Notes: generated from the letters alone by a model not told the origin. Positions 54,621 through 64,000 are shown, numbered from the stretch's first letter. The stretch: 64,000 bases of DNA from Nocardiopsis algeriensis (GCF_014203695.1 NZ_JACHJO010000007.1:281793-345792); one strand, 5' to 3'. Numbers and translations are program-made.

Positions 54621-55238
54621 TCAGAAGGAGGCGAGGAGGCGGTCCGCGGTCGTCCTCAGGCGCCGCTCCACCTCGTCCATGTCGCGCCGGCCCCGGAGGA
54701 CCTCGGTGAGCTCGAAGATCCACACGCTGGTGAGCGCTCCGGCCAGGACGTACTCGGTGCTCCCGCGGTCGATGCCGCTCCCGTCGGCCTCCTCGACCCC
54801 GACCTGGGCCAGGGAGTCGGTGGCCACCCGCCACACCAGGTCGGTGATACGGGTGTCCAGCTCGATCGTGACCTCCGCCATGACCAGGGACCGCACCAGG
54901 GCGTCGGCCAGCTCGGGCTCGCGCATGAGGCCCAGGGTGGCGCGCAGCAGGACGTCGACGGCACGGCCCGCGGCGGTGTCGGCCGTGGGCGGGCGTCGGA
55001 CGATTCCGCTCTCGAGGAGATCCAGCTCCTCGGTGACCACGGCCACGACCAGGTCCATCTTCGAGGGGAAGTAGCGGTAGAGGGTGCCCAGGGCCACGCC
55101 GGCGCGCTCGGCGACCGAGCGCATCTGCATGGCCTCGACACCTCCGCGCACGGCCAGCGCGGCGGCCGTCTGCACGATGCGCCTGCGGCGCTGGGTCTGG
55201 GATCGCGACATCGTTCCGGTCGGCGCCTGCACGGCCAC
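54621..55238 (-). CDS. KstR-like TetR family regulator
   Basis: A 205-residue TetR repressor. The DNA-binding region, RRIVQTAAALAVRGGVEAMQ followed by MRSVAERAGVALGTLYRYFP, is close to that of KstR, the mycobacterial sterol-catabolism repressor, and differs from the TetR at 17061. GTG 55238 has GGGAG at about 8 nt; ATG 55211 is the alternative. It is divergent from an MBL hydrolase gene across 360 bp that contain KstR-box-like inverted repeats. A fatty-acid or sterol ester ligand is likely by similarity only. Confidence 0.85.
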   Translation of the reverse strand: MAVQAPTGTMSRSQTQRRRRIVQTAAALAVRGGVEAMQMRSVAERAGVALGTLYRYFPSKMDLVVAVVTEELDLLESGIVRRPPTADTAAGRAVDVLLRATLGLMREPELADALVRSLVMAEVTIELDTRITDLVWRVATDSLAQVGVEEADGSGIDRGSTEYVLAGALTSVWIFELTEVLRGRRDMDEVERRLRTTADRLLASF

Positions 55239-55598
55239 AGGATCTCTCCCACTCGTCGTCGGGCCGCGTACCGTCCACCTGCCGCGGCTCTGGGGGATTG
55301 TCAGGGATCGGGCCCGGAGTTCACAGCGAACGCCGGTTTTGCGAGAACACGTTATCCAACAGCCCTCCCGCGACGCAGCGCATCGGCCCATGATCCTCAC
55401 CTCATTTGCTGACGTGGCACAACAGCGAACGGAGAATCAGGAGCCTTCCGGCATATCCTTCCAGACTGATGAGAATCAGTTCTATTTTACTCTCGAGCGG
55501 GACTTTCGCCCCTTCGCCCCACACCCCGGACACTCCCCGGGGGAGGACCCCCACCTAGAATAGAATCCCGTTCTGTTTCTGGCGAGAGGTCACCCCCC
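55239..55598. promoter_or_regulatory. Control region with three KstR-like inverted repeats
   Basis: 360 bp without a gene. AGAAC-AC-GTTAT at 55344-55355, AGAAT-CA-GTTCT at 55472-55483 and AGAAT-CCC-GTTCT at 55562-55574 resemble the KstR box (AAC-N2-GTT core, often AGAACNNGTTCT). The third ends 24 nt before the hydrolase start. The stretch 55430-55500 is unusually AT-rich for this genome. Confidence 0.5.
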
Positions 55599-56627
55599 AT
55601 GCCCGACACTCCCCCGGTCGAGAACCTCGGCGACGGGATCTGGAGCCTCCCGGTGCCCATCCCCGACAACCCTCTCGGATCCACCCTCGTCTACCTCGTG
55701 GCCGGATCCTCCGGCCCCGTCCTCGTCGACACCGGCTGGAACCACGACGACGCGTGGGACGCACTCGCCAAGGGCATCGAGCACACCGGCCATTCGGTCG
55801 GGGACGTCCGCGGCGCCGTCGTCACCCACTTCCACCCCGACCACCTCGGGCTGGCCGACCGCCTGCGCGAGGCCTCCGGCGCCTGGATCGCCATGCACCC
55901 CGCCGACACCGCCGCCGTCGAGGCCCTCGCCGCCCGGAACCCGGCAGGGCGGCGGGAGGACATCGCCCTCCAGCTCCGCCGCGCCGGCTTTCCCGAGGAG
56001 GAGGTGGGCCTGCTCTCCGCCGACCCGCTCCTGCCCGTCCCCTCGACCGCGGCCGACATCACCCTGGCCGACGGGGACCGCGTCGACCTGCCCGGACGCG
56101 ACCTGCGCGCCGTCTGGACCCCCGGCCACACCCCCGGCCACCTGTGCCTCCACCTGGGCGACAGCGGCCACCTCTTCACCGGCGACCACGTCCTGCCCCG
56201 CATCACCCCGCACGTGGGACAGTTCCCCCTGACCTCGCCGGAGGGCGACCCGCTGGGCGACTTCCTGGCCTCGCAGAAGGGCATCGCCGACCTGCCCGGC
56301 GCCGACGCCCTGGTGTGCCTGCCCTCGCACGAGACCCGCTTCTCCGGCCTGACCGAGCGCGCGCGGGAGATCACCGACCACCACGAGAAGCGCCTGGAGG
56401 AACTGCTCGCCCTCCTCGCGGAGCGACCGCTCACCCTGTGGGAGGCCTCCTCCCGGCTCACCTGGCGCCGCCCCTGGGACGCCATGCGGCCCCGCTCCCG
56501 GCACATGGCCGCGTCCGAGACGGCAGCCCACCTGAGGCTCCTGGAGGAGCGCGGCCGCATCCGCCGCACCGGACCCGAGACACTCCCGCGCTGGGGCGCT
56601 GTCCGCATCGCGAAGGGGCACGAATAG
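55599..56627 (+). CDS. MBL-fold metallohydrolase with winged-helix tail
   Basis: A 342-residue LACTB2-like hydrolase. Metal motif VVTHFHPDHLGLAD with His77, His79, Asp81 and His82, further ligands in TPGHTPGHLCLHL and FTGDHVLP, and a C-terminal winged-helix-like part (LTLWEASSRLTWRRPWDAM, LLEERGRIRRTG) typical of the BLACT_WH group, which includes endoribonucleases and thioesterases. The divergent KstR-like regulator hints at acyl-CoA or lipid metabolism. ATG 55599 follows GAGAGG. Confidence 0.88.
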   Translation: MPDTPPVENLGDGIWSLPVPIPDNPLGSTLVYLVAGSSGPVLVDTGWNHDDAWDALAKGIEHTGHSVGDVRGAVVTHFHPDHLGLADRLREASGAWIAMHPADTAAVEALAARNPAGRREDIALQLRRAGFPEEEVGLLSADPLLPVPSTAADITLADGDRVDLPGRDLRAVWTPGHTPGHLCLHLGDSGHLFTGDHVLPRITPHVGQFPLTSPEGDPLGDFLASQKGIADLPGADALVCLPSHETRFSGLTERAREITDHHEKRLEELLALLAERPLTLWEASSRLTWRRPWDAMRPRSRHMAASETAAHLRLLEERGRIRRTGPETLPRWGAVRIAKGHE

Positions 56628-56797
56628 GATTCCCCTACCACAAGGCCCGGCAGCGCCTCCGGACGCAACTGCCGAGTAACATATGAGGCGCCCGTGCCCG
56701 TCACCGGCACATACGCGCGCCCGTGTCGGCGGTGGCCACCCCGCCGGACCGTGCACGGCGGCGACCGCGGCCCCGCGACCAACGAAGAGGTGGACCC

Positions 56798-58132
56798 TTG
56801 ACCCAGACGGGCAAAAGCACGGGACCGAACCCGGAGCGCCCCCTGCGCGTCGCCCTGCTGTCCTACCGCAGCAAGCAGCACGTCGGCGGGCAGGGCGTGT
56901 ACGTGCGCCACCTGTCCCGCGAACTCGCCGCCCTGGGCCACGAGGTCACCGTCTTCTCCGGCCAGCCCTACCCCGTCCTGGACGAGGGCGTCACCCTGGA
57001 GAAGATCCCCTCCCTCGACCTCTACAACGACGCCAACCCCTTCGTCGCCCCGCCCGTGCGCGAGTGGCGCGACTGGATCGACGTCCTCGAGGTCGCCACC
57101 ATGTGGACGGCCGGCTTCCCCGAGCCCCTCACCTTCTCCCTGCGCGCCGACCGCGAACTGCGCCGCCGCCTGGGCGAGTTCGACGTCGTCCACGACAACC
57201 AGACCCTCGGCTGGGGCCTGCTGCGCATCAAGGCCGCCGGCATCCCCCTGGTCACCACCATCCACCACCCGATCAGCGTCGACCGCCGCATCGAGATCGA
57301 CGAGGCCCAGGGCTGGCAGAAGCTCTCCAAGCGCCGCTGGTACGGGTTCGTCAAGATGCAGGCGAGGGTGGCGCGCAAACTCGACCCGATCCTCGTACCC
57401 TCCCGGTCCTCCGCCGACGACATCTCCCGGGAGTTCGGCGTCGACCCCTCCGCCATGGAGGTCACCCCCCTGGGCGTCGACACCCGCTACTTCCACCCCC
57501 GGCCGGAGACGCCGCGCGTCCCCGGCCGCATCGTGTGCACCGCCAGCGCCGACAGCCCCCTCAAGGGTGTGTCCACCCTGCTGCGCGCCGCAGCCAAGCT
57601 CGCCACCGAACGCGACGTCACGTTGACGATCGTCAGCAAGCCCCGCCCCGGCGGGCCCACCGACCAGCTGGTGGACGAGCTGAGCCTGCGCGACCGCGTC
57701 GAGTTCGTCAGCGGCATCGACGACACCGCCCTGGCCGAGATCATCGCCGGCGCCCAGGTGGCGGTCGTCCCCTCCTTCTACGAGGGCTTCTCCCTCCCCG
57801 CCGTCGAGGCCATGGCCTGCGGCACCCCCCTGGTCGCCAGCCGCGCCGGCGCCCTGCCCGAGGTCGTGGGCACCGACGGCGACGCCGGACGCCTCGTCCC
57901 ACCCGGCGATCCCGAGGTCCTGGCCGCCGAGATCGCCGCCCTGCTGGACGACGCGGACGAGCGCGAGCGCATGGGCGCGGCCGCCTGGCGGCGCGTCCAG
58001 GAGCGCTTCACCTGGCGGGCCGTCGCCGAGCTGACCGCACGCAGGTACGCCTCCACCATCGACGCCGTCAGGGGCAGCGGCCCCGCGGACGGCGGACCCC
58101 GGACCGCGCCCGTGCGGACGGGCGACGCCTGA
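56798..58132 (+). CDS. GT4 family glycosyltransferase
   Basis: A 444-residue GT-B fold glycosyltransferase (group 1). N-terminal acceptor domain starts VALLSYRSKQHVGGQGVYVR; the donor domain has VVPSFYEGFSLPAVEAMACG, the EX7E motif for the nucleotide sugar. It would add a sugar to a lipid or saccharide acceptor at the membrane face. TTG 56798 with GAGG 7 nt upstream is chosen; GTG 56723 would add 25 Arg/Pro-rich residues without a site. First gene of a cluster with a methyltransferase and a cyclase-like protein. Confidence 0.88.
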   Translation: MTQTGKSTGPNPERPLRVALLSYRSKQHVGGQGVYVRHLSRELAALGHEVTVFSGQPYPVLDEGVTLEKIPSLDLYNDANPFVAPPVREWRDWIDVLEVATMWTAGFPEPLTFSLRADRELRRRLGEFDVVHDNQTLGWGLLRIKAAGIPLVTTIHHPISVDRRIEIDEAQGWQKLSKRRWYGFVKMQARVARKLDPILVPSRSSADDISREFGVDPSAMEVTPLGVDTRYFHPRPETPRVPGRIVCTASADSPLKGVSTLLRAAAKLATERDVTLTIVSKPRPGGPTDQLVDELSLRDRVEFVSGIDDTALAEIIAGAQVAVVPSFYEGFSLPAVEAMACGTPLVASRAGALPEVVGTDGDAGRLVPPGDPEVLAAEIAALLDDADERERMGAAAWRRVQERFTWRAVAELTARRYASTIDAVRGSGPADGGPRTAPVRTGDA

Positions 58133-58177
58133 CCCGGCAGGCGCACACCTCCACCCGCAGATCCTAGGGAGCCTCCA

Positions 58178-58891
58178 CTGATCACCGTCGACTTCACCCT
58201 GTTCCCCGTCGGGGCGGGCAACCGCGTTCTCGACCTGGGATGCGGCGGCGGCCGCCACGCCTTCGAGGCCTACCGCCGTGGCGCCGACGTCGTCGCCTTC
58301 GACCAGAACGTCGACGACCTCGCCTCCGTCGAGACCATGTTCGCCGCCATGCGCCAGGAGGGCGAGGCACCCGCCGAGGCCTCCGCCGAGACGGTCAAGG
58401 GCGACGCGCTCGACATGCCCTTCGACGACGCCTGCTTCGACCGGGTGATCGCCGCAGAGATCTTCGAGCACATCGCCCACGACACCGCCGCCATGAAGGA
58501 GCTGTACCGGGTCCTGGCGCCCGGCGGCATCGCCGCGGTCACGGTGCCCAGCTTCCTCCCCGAGCGCCTGTGCTGGGCGCTGTCGGAGGAGTACCACACC
58601 AACGAGGGCGGGCACATCCGCATCTACACCCGCGCCGAGCTGGAGGCCAAGCTCAAGGCGACCGGCTTCGAGATCGGCCCGCACCACCGCGCGCACGCCC
58701 TGCATGCTCCGTACTGGTGGATCAAGTGCGCGGTGGGTACCGGCAACGACGACCACCCGGTGGCCAAGGCCTACCACGACATGCTCGTGTGGGACATGCT
58801 CCAGGCCCCCAAGGTGACCCGCGTCGCCGAGCGCCTGCTCAACCCGCTCATCGGCAAGAGCGTGGTCGTGTACGTCCGCAAGCCCGTATGA
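58178..58891 (+). CDS. Class I SAM methyltransferase, apparent CTG start
   Basis: A 237-residue methyltransferase. Motif I, NRVLDLGCGGGRHAFEAYRR, lies at about residues 15-34, motif II is VVAFDQNVDDL and the acidic post-motif is GDALDMPFDDACFDRVIAAE. The first ATG, GTG or TTG in this frame is ATG 58337, beyond motif I, and the frame upstream back to the previous stop at 58132 contains none. AGGGAG at 58166-58171 stands 6 nt before CTG 58178, which therefore is the probable start. ATGA overlap with the next gene. Substrate unknown. Confidence 0.82.
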   Translation: MITVDFTLFPVGAGNRVLDLGCGGGRHAFEAYRRGADVVAFDQNVDDLASVETMFAAMRQEGEAPAEASAETVKGDALDMPFDDACFDRVIAAEIFEHIAHDTAAMKELYRVLAPGGIAAVTVPSFLPERLCWALSEEYHTNEGGHIRIYTRAELEAKLKATGFEIGPHHRAHALHAPYWWIKCAVGTGNDDHPVAKAYHDMLVWDMLQAPKVTRVAERLLNPLIGKSVVVYVRKPV

Positions 58892-59952
58892 GTACGGCAG
58901 CCGCCGCGGCCGTGGCCTTCCGAGACCTGGAACTCCCCGGTGTGGTGAGCGCCGAGCAGCTGCACCGCGCCGCCGACCACCTGGTGCGCAGTCAGGAGGA
59001 GGACGGCGCCGTCCCGTGGTTCCCCGGCGGCCACACCGACGTGTGGGACCACGTGGAGTGCGCGATGGCCCTGACTGTGACGGGCGTGCACGACCCCGAG
59101 CACGCCCGGGCGGCCCGGCGCGCCTACTTGTGGCTGGACTCCAGCCGCCACCCCGACGGCGGCTGGGCCGCCAAGTTCCGGCAGGGCAGGCCCGTCACGC
59201 GGCTGCGGGAGGCCAATCACGCCGCCTATCCGGCGGTGGGGCTGTTCCACCACCTGCTCGTCACCGGCGACACCGAGTTCGCCGAGCTGATGTGGCCGAG
59301 CGTGGAGAGCGGCATCGAGTTCGTCCTGGGGTTGCGCGGCGAGCACGGCGAGATCCTGTGGGCCCGTTCCGAGGACGGCTCTCCCGGCGACCACGCGCTG
59401 CTGACGGTGTGCGCGAGCGTGCACCACGCGCTGCGATGCGGCGCCGCCCTCGCGGCCCGGCTGGGCCGGGAGCAGCCGGAGTGGACGGCGGCCGCGGAGA
59501 GGCTGGCCGTGCTCATCCGCGAGCGGGAGGAGCTCTTCGCCGACCGCAGCCGCTTCTCGATGGACTGGTTCTACCCGATCCTGGGGGGCGCCGTACGGGG
59601 TACCGCGGCCAAGGAGCGGCTGGCCGAGCGCTGGGACCGCTTCGTGGTCCCGGGTCTGGGTGTGCGCTGCGTGAGCGACCAGCCGTGGGTGACCGCGGCC
59701 GAGTCGTCGGAGCTGGTGCTGGCGCTGGCCTCCCTCGGCGAGATCGAGGCGGGCGTGCAGGTGCTGCGGGACGTGCAGCACCTGCGCGACGAGGAGGACG
59801 GGATGTACTGGACGGGCTATCAGTTCGCCGAACAGGTGCGCTGGCCGGTCGAGCGGAGCACCTGGACGTCGGCCGCGGTGATCCTGGCTGTGGACGCCCT
59901 CACGGGCGCCACACCGGGTTCACAGGTGTTCCTGCACTCCTGGGACACCTGA
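58888..59952 (+). CDS. Prenyltransferase/terpene-cyclase-fold protein
   Basis: A 354-residue alpha/alpha-barrel protein related to squalene-hopene cyclase and prenyltransferase beta subunits: repeated pairs of helices, VRSQEEDGAVPWFPGGHTDV, WLDSSRHPDGGWAAKF (QW-like motif) and EEDGMYWTGYQF. No DxDD protonation motif of cyclases is present, so a cyclase reaction is doubtful. Coupled by ATGA overlap to the methyltransferase and grouped with a GT4 enzyme, it likely works on or binds a polyprenyl or sugar-lipid substrate (inference). Confidence 0.8.
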   Translation: MSTAAAAAVAFRDLELPGVVSAEQLHRAADHLVRSQEEDGAVPWFPGGHTDVWDHVECAMALTVTGVHDPEHARAARRAYLWLDSSRHPDGGWAAKFRQGRPVTRLREANHAAYPAVGLFHHLLVTGDTEFAELMWPSVESGIEFVLGLRGEHGEILWARSEDGSPGDHALLTVCASVHHALRCGAALAARLGREQPEWTAAAERLAVLIREREELFADRSRFSMDWFYPILGGAVRGTAAKERLAERWDRFVVPGLGVRCVSDQPWVTAAESSELVLALASLGEIEAGVQVLRDVQHLRDEEDGMYWTGYQFAEQVRWPVERSTWTSAAVILAVDALTGATPGSQVFLHSWDT

Positions 59953-59983
59953 CCGGCACACCGGGGACACTCCGGAAGACGGC

Positions 59984-60016
59984 GAGGGGCCCCGCGAAAA
60001 AATCGCGGGGCCCCTC
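59984..60016. terminator. Bidirectional terminator
   Basis: GAGGGGCCCCGCGA, loop AAAAA, TCGCGGGGCCCCTC: perfect 14-bp stem between convergent stops. The loop is an A run, giving T-rich RNA only inside the loop of the other strand. Confidence 0.8.
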
Positions 60017-60029
60017 CGCACGGGCGGGC

Positions 60030-62858
60030 TCAGCCCTCTTCCCGGCCCGGTGTCGCGAAGCCGCTGCCGAAGCCCACGGCCCCCTCCTCGGTCCCGGGCT
60101 CGGTCGTCTCCGGGAACTCGGGAATCCCCGGTGTCCTCGGGAGCTCCGGCTCCATCGGCGTCTCGGGGACCTCCGGCACCTCGGGCTCCACCGGTACCTC
60201 CGGTGTCTCGGGGGCCTCCTCCACCGGCTCCTCGGGCACCTCGGGCTCCTGCGTCGACGGATCCGGGGCCCAGTAGTGGGTGGATCCCGCGAACGCCGGC
60301 TGCGGGAACTCCTTCCGTTCGTACCCCTCCATCGCCACGGTCATGTACTCGCGCCAGAGAGGTGCGGCCAGGTCACCGCCGGAGGCACCGAACCCGGGGA
60401 TGTAGAAGGACTCGTTGTTCTCGTTGTAGACGCTCACCGCCGTGGACAGCTGCGGCGTGTAGCCGACGAACCAGTTCGCGATGCTCCCCGTGGTGGTACC
60501 GGTCTTGCCGGCCACCGGGTGCGTCCAGATGTTGGCGTTGCCGCCGGTACCGCCCGTGACCACCTGCTGGAGTGCGTAGGTGGCGTCGGCGGCGGTGCTC
60601 TCGCTCAGCGCCTGGTTGCGCCGGACCTCCGGACGCTCGTTCTCCCCCTCGGTGTTGACGATCTCCTTGATCACGTGCGCCTCGACGTGCTCACCGCCGT
60701 TGGCGAAGGTGGCGTACCCGCTGGCCTGGTCGAGCGTGCTGACGGTGGACACGCCCAGCGCCATCGTCGGCACCAGCTGGTCGTCCTTGATGCTTCCCTC
60801 GGGCAGGCCCATGCTGTAGGCGGTGTCACGCACGTTCTCGTACCCGACCTCCATCGACAGGTCGATGTAGCCGAGGTTGTTGGAGACCCGGGTCGCCTCG
60901 ATGAGGTTCATCGGTCCGCCCGGTGCGTTGCCCGCGTTCTGGATACGGGACCCCTGGATGTAGCGGGGACCGCTGCCGTCGACGAAGCTGTAGAGGCTGT
61001 AGCCCTCCTCCAGCGCGGCCGCCAGGACGTAGGGCTTGAAGGCGGAACCGGCCTGGGAGCCGCCCAGCAGGGCCGAGTCGTACTGGTTCTCGTAGTAGTC
61101 GTGGCCGCCGTAGAAGGCCAGCACCTCGCCGGTGGCCGGGTCGACCGTGGTCAGGCCGACCTTGACCCCCTCGGGCAGGATGTCCGGGTCCATCCGGCCC
61201 TCCACCGCCTCGTAGGCGGCGTCCATCATCGACTTGTCGAAGGTCGTGACGATGGTGAAGCCCTGCCGGTTGATCTGGTCCTCGGTGTAGCCCAGGTCGA
61301 TCAGCTCGCGCACGGCGGCCTCGTACATGTAGCCGCGGTAGCCGCTGAGATCGGCGCCCTGCTGGGGCCGCTCCGTCTCGGGTGCGGGGAACTCCATCTG
61401 GTCGGCCTCGGAACGGGTGATCGCACCCGTGGTCACCAGGCCGTCGACGACATACTCCCAGCGCTCCTCCATTGCCGGGGTCGTCTCCACGTCCGCCTGG
61501 CCGAACAGGGTCGGCTGCTGGATGGCGGCGGCGAGGAAGGCCGCTTCCTCAGGGGTGATCTCCTCCACGTCCTTGTGGTAGTAGGCCTGGGAGGCGGCCT
61601 GGATGCCGTAGGCCTGGCGCCCGAAGTAGATGGTGTTGAGGTACTGCTCCATCACCCATTCTTTGGACTCGCTCTTGTCGACCTTGAGGGCGATGATGAT
61701 CTCGCGGACCTTGCGCGTGATGGTCTGCTCGGTGCTGATGCCCTCGTAGTAGTTGCGGACCATCTGCTGGGTGATGGTGGAACCGCCCTGCACCTGGTTG
61801 CCGGACAGGGTCGACCACACGGCCCGGGTGGTGCCCCGGACGGAGACGCCCGGTTCGGTCCAGAAGCCGCGGTCCTCAGCGGAGATGACGGCCTCGACGA
61901 CATGGTCGCCGCCGGCCACCATCTCCTCGTAGGAGATGGGATCGCGGTCGGTGCCCCGGTAGGCGAACTCGGTCTCCCCGTCCGCGAAGTAGAAGGTGGA
62001 ACCCTGTTCGAGGGCGTCGGCCTTCGCCGCGTCGGGGACCTCGACGGTGGTGTAGAAGTAGGCGAAGGCGGCCGCGCCGAGGATGAAGAACAGGCCGGTG
62101 ACGACGAGGAAGACCCTGGTGATCCGCCACCAGAGGGGCTTCTTCCGCTTGCCCTTCTTCTCGGCCTTCCCCCCGCCGGGGCCCTTGGGCCCCTTCGGCC
62201 CTCCGGGCCCGGTACCGGCGGGCCCCTGGGGCCCGGTGGAGCCGGCCGCGGGTACAGCGGTGGTCCGCTCCTTCTCCGCCACGTACTCGGAGAGCTTGCG
62301 TGCCTGCGGCCACATGGTCTCGGTCTCCGCGGCCGCTTCCGACTCGGCGGAGGCCCCGGCAGCCGAGGACGCGTCTTCCCCGGCGGTTTCGGAAGACTTC
62401 TCCTCCGGAGTTTCGGTCACAGCCGTGGCAGCGGACCCAGCAGCCCCACCGGTCCCGGCAGCGGTGTCCTCCTGCGCGGGCAGGGCCTCGGTACGGTCGC
62501 CGTCTCCGCCCTCCTCCCGCGCGGTCTCAGCGGCCTCCGGTTGCTTCCCCTCGGCGTCGGCAGGCTCGTCTCCGTCTCCGAAGCCCTGCTCCGCGAGAGC
62601 CTGTGCCACCCGCTCGCGGAAGAACGAGCCGCTGGTCTTGAAAGTGATCGGGCTGATGAACTCGGGCTCCCCTGCCTCTGCCTTCGGGGAAGCCTCACCA
62701 TCCCCTCCCGACTCGGGCTCGTTCACCTCGGGAGTGGATGTGTTGGACAGCTCTTCAGCAGAGGTCTCTCTCGTCTCCGGCGTGTCCTGCTCAGGGCGCT
62801 GTCCATCCGCCCCGTCTCCGCCGCGTGTGCTCTCGCTCAGCTCCAAGCTCCCTGGCAA
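60030..62858 (-). CDS. Class A penicillin-binding protein (bifunctional)
   Basis: A 942-residue peptidoglycan synthase. A 240-residue acidic cytoplasmic extension ends in GPxGP repeats and a Lys/Arg cluster before the membrane helix (243-269). The GT51 glycosyltransferase has Glu328 in ISAEDRGF and QGGSTITQQMVRNYY; the transpeptidase has S605-A-F-K608, S659-N-N and K785-T-G. The tail is Pro/Glu-rich, with PEVP-type repeats. Start: TTG 62858 is the most upstream in-frame start, with a weak site; the start is uncertain within the low-complexity N-terminus. Domain calls are secure. Confidence 0.9.
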   Translation of the reverse strand: MPGSLELSESTRGGDGADGQRPEQDTPETRETSAEELSNTSTPEVNEPESGGDGEASPKAEAGEPEFISPITFKTSGSFFRERVAQALAEQGFGDGDEPADAEGKQPEAAETAREEGGDGDRTEALPAQEDTAAGTGGAAGSAATAVTETPEEKSSETAGEDASSAAGASAESEAAAETETMWPQARKLSEYVAEKERTTAVPAAGSTGPQGPAGTGPGGPKGPKGPGGGKAEKKGKRKKPLWWRITRVFLVVTGLFFILGAAAFAYFYTTVEVPDAAKADALEQGSTFYFADGETEFAYRGTDRDPISYEEMVAGGDHVVEAVISAEDRGFWTEPGVSVRGTTRAVWSTLSGNQVQGGSTITQQMVRNYYEGISTEQTITRKVREIIIALKVDKSESKEWVMEQYLNTIYFGRQAYGIQAASQAYYHKDVEEITPEEAAFLAAAIQQPTLFGQADVETTPAMEERWEYVVDGLVTTGAITRSEADQMEFPAPETERPQQGADLSGYRGYMYEAAVRELIDLGYTEDQINRQGFTIVTTFDKSMMDAAYEAVEGRMDPDILPEGVKVGLTTVDPATGEVLAFYGGHDYYENQYDSALLGGSQAGSAFKPYVLAAALEEGYSLYSFVDGSGPRYIQGSRIQNAGNAPGGPMNLIEATRVSNNLGYIDLSMEVGYENVRDTAYSMGLPEGSIKDDQLVPTMALGVSTVSTLDQASGYATFANGGEHVEAHVIKEIVNTEGENERPEVRRNQALSESTAADATYALQQVVTGGTGGNANIWTHPVAGKTGTTTGSIANWFVGYTPQLSTAVSVYNENNESFYIPGFGASGGDLAAPLWREYMTVAMEGYERKEFPQPAFAGSTHYWAPDPSTQEPEVPEEPVEEAPETPEVPVEPEVPEVPETPMEPELPRTPGIPEFPETTEPGTEEGAVGFGSGFATPGREEG

Positions 62859-63108
62859 ATCACGTTCGGCACCCTGCCGTCCTCGTATGTGACGCGCAAG
62901 TACCCCAGATGGGTTCAGTAGAGTTCAGGGCTGAAGCGGTATCCCGGGAACCCACACCTCCATCGCTCCGCCCTCCCGACACGATACCTGCACATAAACA
63001 TGTCAAGGCCTTACCCATAACCAGGGAGTGACTTCTTACCCTGGGCTTACCTTCGAGGCATATGGGACAAGGAGGGGGCGCGGAAGCCGGCGCCTCCGCG
63101 CACGGATG
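62859..63108. promoter_or_regulatory. Promoter region of the PBP gene
   Basis: 250 bp without a gene. On the minus strand TTGACA occurs at 63001-63006 with TATCGT 14 nt later (shorter spacing than ideal). An inverted repeat CCAGGG/CCCTGG lies at about 63021-63046 and the AT-rich stretch 62985-63060 stands out. I cannot fix the promoter with confidence. Confidence 0.35.
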
Positions 63109-63983
<875 letters not shown>

Positions 63984-64000
63984 AAGAAAAACCGTGGCAG

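Noticed and set aside
59016..62921. A plus-strand open frame of about 1300 codons opposite the PBP gene and through the cyclase-like gene
   Set aside because: Gly/Val/Leu-rich shadow composition, no domain motif, spans two real genes with clear motifs and a terminator; it results from the codon bias of the opposite strand.

Overview
This is a chromosomal window from a high-GC actinobacterium. The coding strand is extremely GC-biased at third codon positions, GTG starts are common, and the gene content is typical of Streptosporangiales/Streptomyces-like actinomycetes: HmuO-type heme oxygenase, AmaP/Asp23 operon, DUF4429, DUF4873 and DUF3618 proteins, an NrtR-nadA pair, and a GT4-methyltransferase-prenyltransferase-like-PBP cluster. 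A Nocardiopsaceae member (Nocardiopsis-like) is my best guess, but that is inference. I see no phage, transposase, CRISPR array or plasmid backbone. About 60 genes tile the window almost without gaps.

Layout. 95-4170 (+): a putative oxidative module of AurF-like diiron oxygenase, Baeyer-Villiger-type flavin monooxygenase, DUF4873 protein and alpha/beta hydrolase, with a striking array of three hairpins between the first two genes. 4222-6698 (-) and 7011-10369 (+): a four-carbon acid sugar kinase and a Gfo/Idh/MocA dehydrogenase diverge from a sugar ABC importer. 10370-10662: repeat-rich intergenic DNA. 10663-15869 (-): fructosamine-kinase-like protein, low-molecular-weight phosphatase, and a coupled signalling set of receiver-PP2C phosphatase, histidine kinase and response regulator. 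16303-21461: heme oxygenase with a palindrome-rich promoter, TetR regulator, small membrane protein, DEDDh exonuclease, asparaginase II and ferredoxin reductase. 21571-28895: DUF4173 membrane protein, proline iminopeptidase, DUF4429 protein, acyl-CoA synthetase and AroG-type DAHP synthase. 28945-29814 (-): a class D beta-lactamase-like lipoprotein that has lost its catalytic residues.

29955-34608 (+) is a glycine/serine/one-carbon unit: tandem glycine riboswitch, gcvT, gcvH, glyA and L-serine dehydratase. The riboswitch should switch on glycine cleavage when glycine is plentiful, SHMT interconverts glycine and serine, and the dehydratase drains serine to pyruvate; purU (38231-39112) can return formyl-THF to THF. 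35461-38006 (-) is a six-gene Asp23/AmaP envelope-stress operon including a 57-residue membrane protein. 39274-47283 holds a PLP aldolase/racemase-fold enzyme with a Zur-like box at its start, a DUF3618/CDP-alcohol phosphotransferase pair, bcp, a leucine-anticodon tRNA with an unexpectedly short variable loop, a Ser/Thr kinase and a heterodimeric M16 peptidase pair.

47384-64000: a lipoprotein, SppA plus a flavin reductase, a HAD phosphatase with an NrtR-like degenerate Nudix regulator divergent from nadA, a membrane-anchored sigma-factor-like protein, a KstR-like regulator divergent from an MBL hydrolase, and a cell-envelope cluster: GT4 glycosyltransferase, a methyltransferase that apparently starts at CTG, a terpene-cyclase-fold protein, a class A penicillin-binding protein and a second methyltransferase. 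Tandem terminators close the right edge. Starts were chosen by ribosome-binding-site position; alternatives are given where the choice is close.
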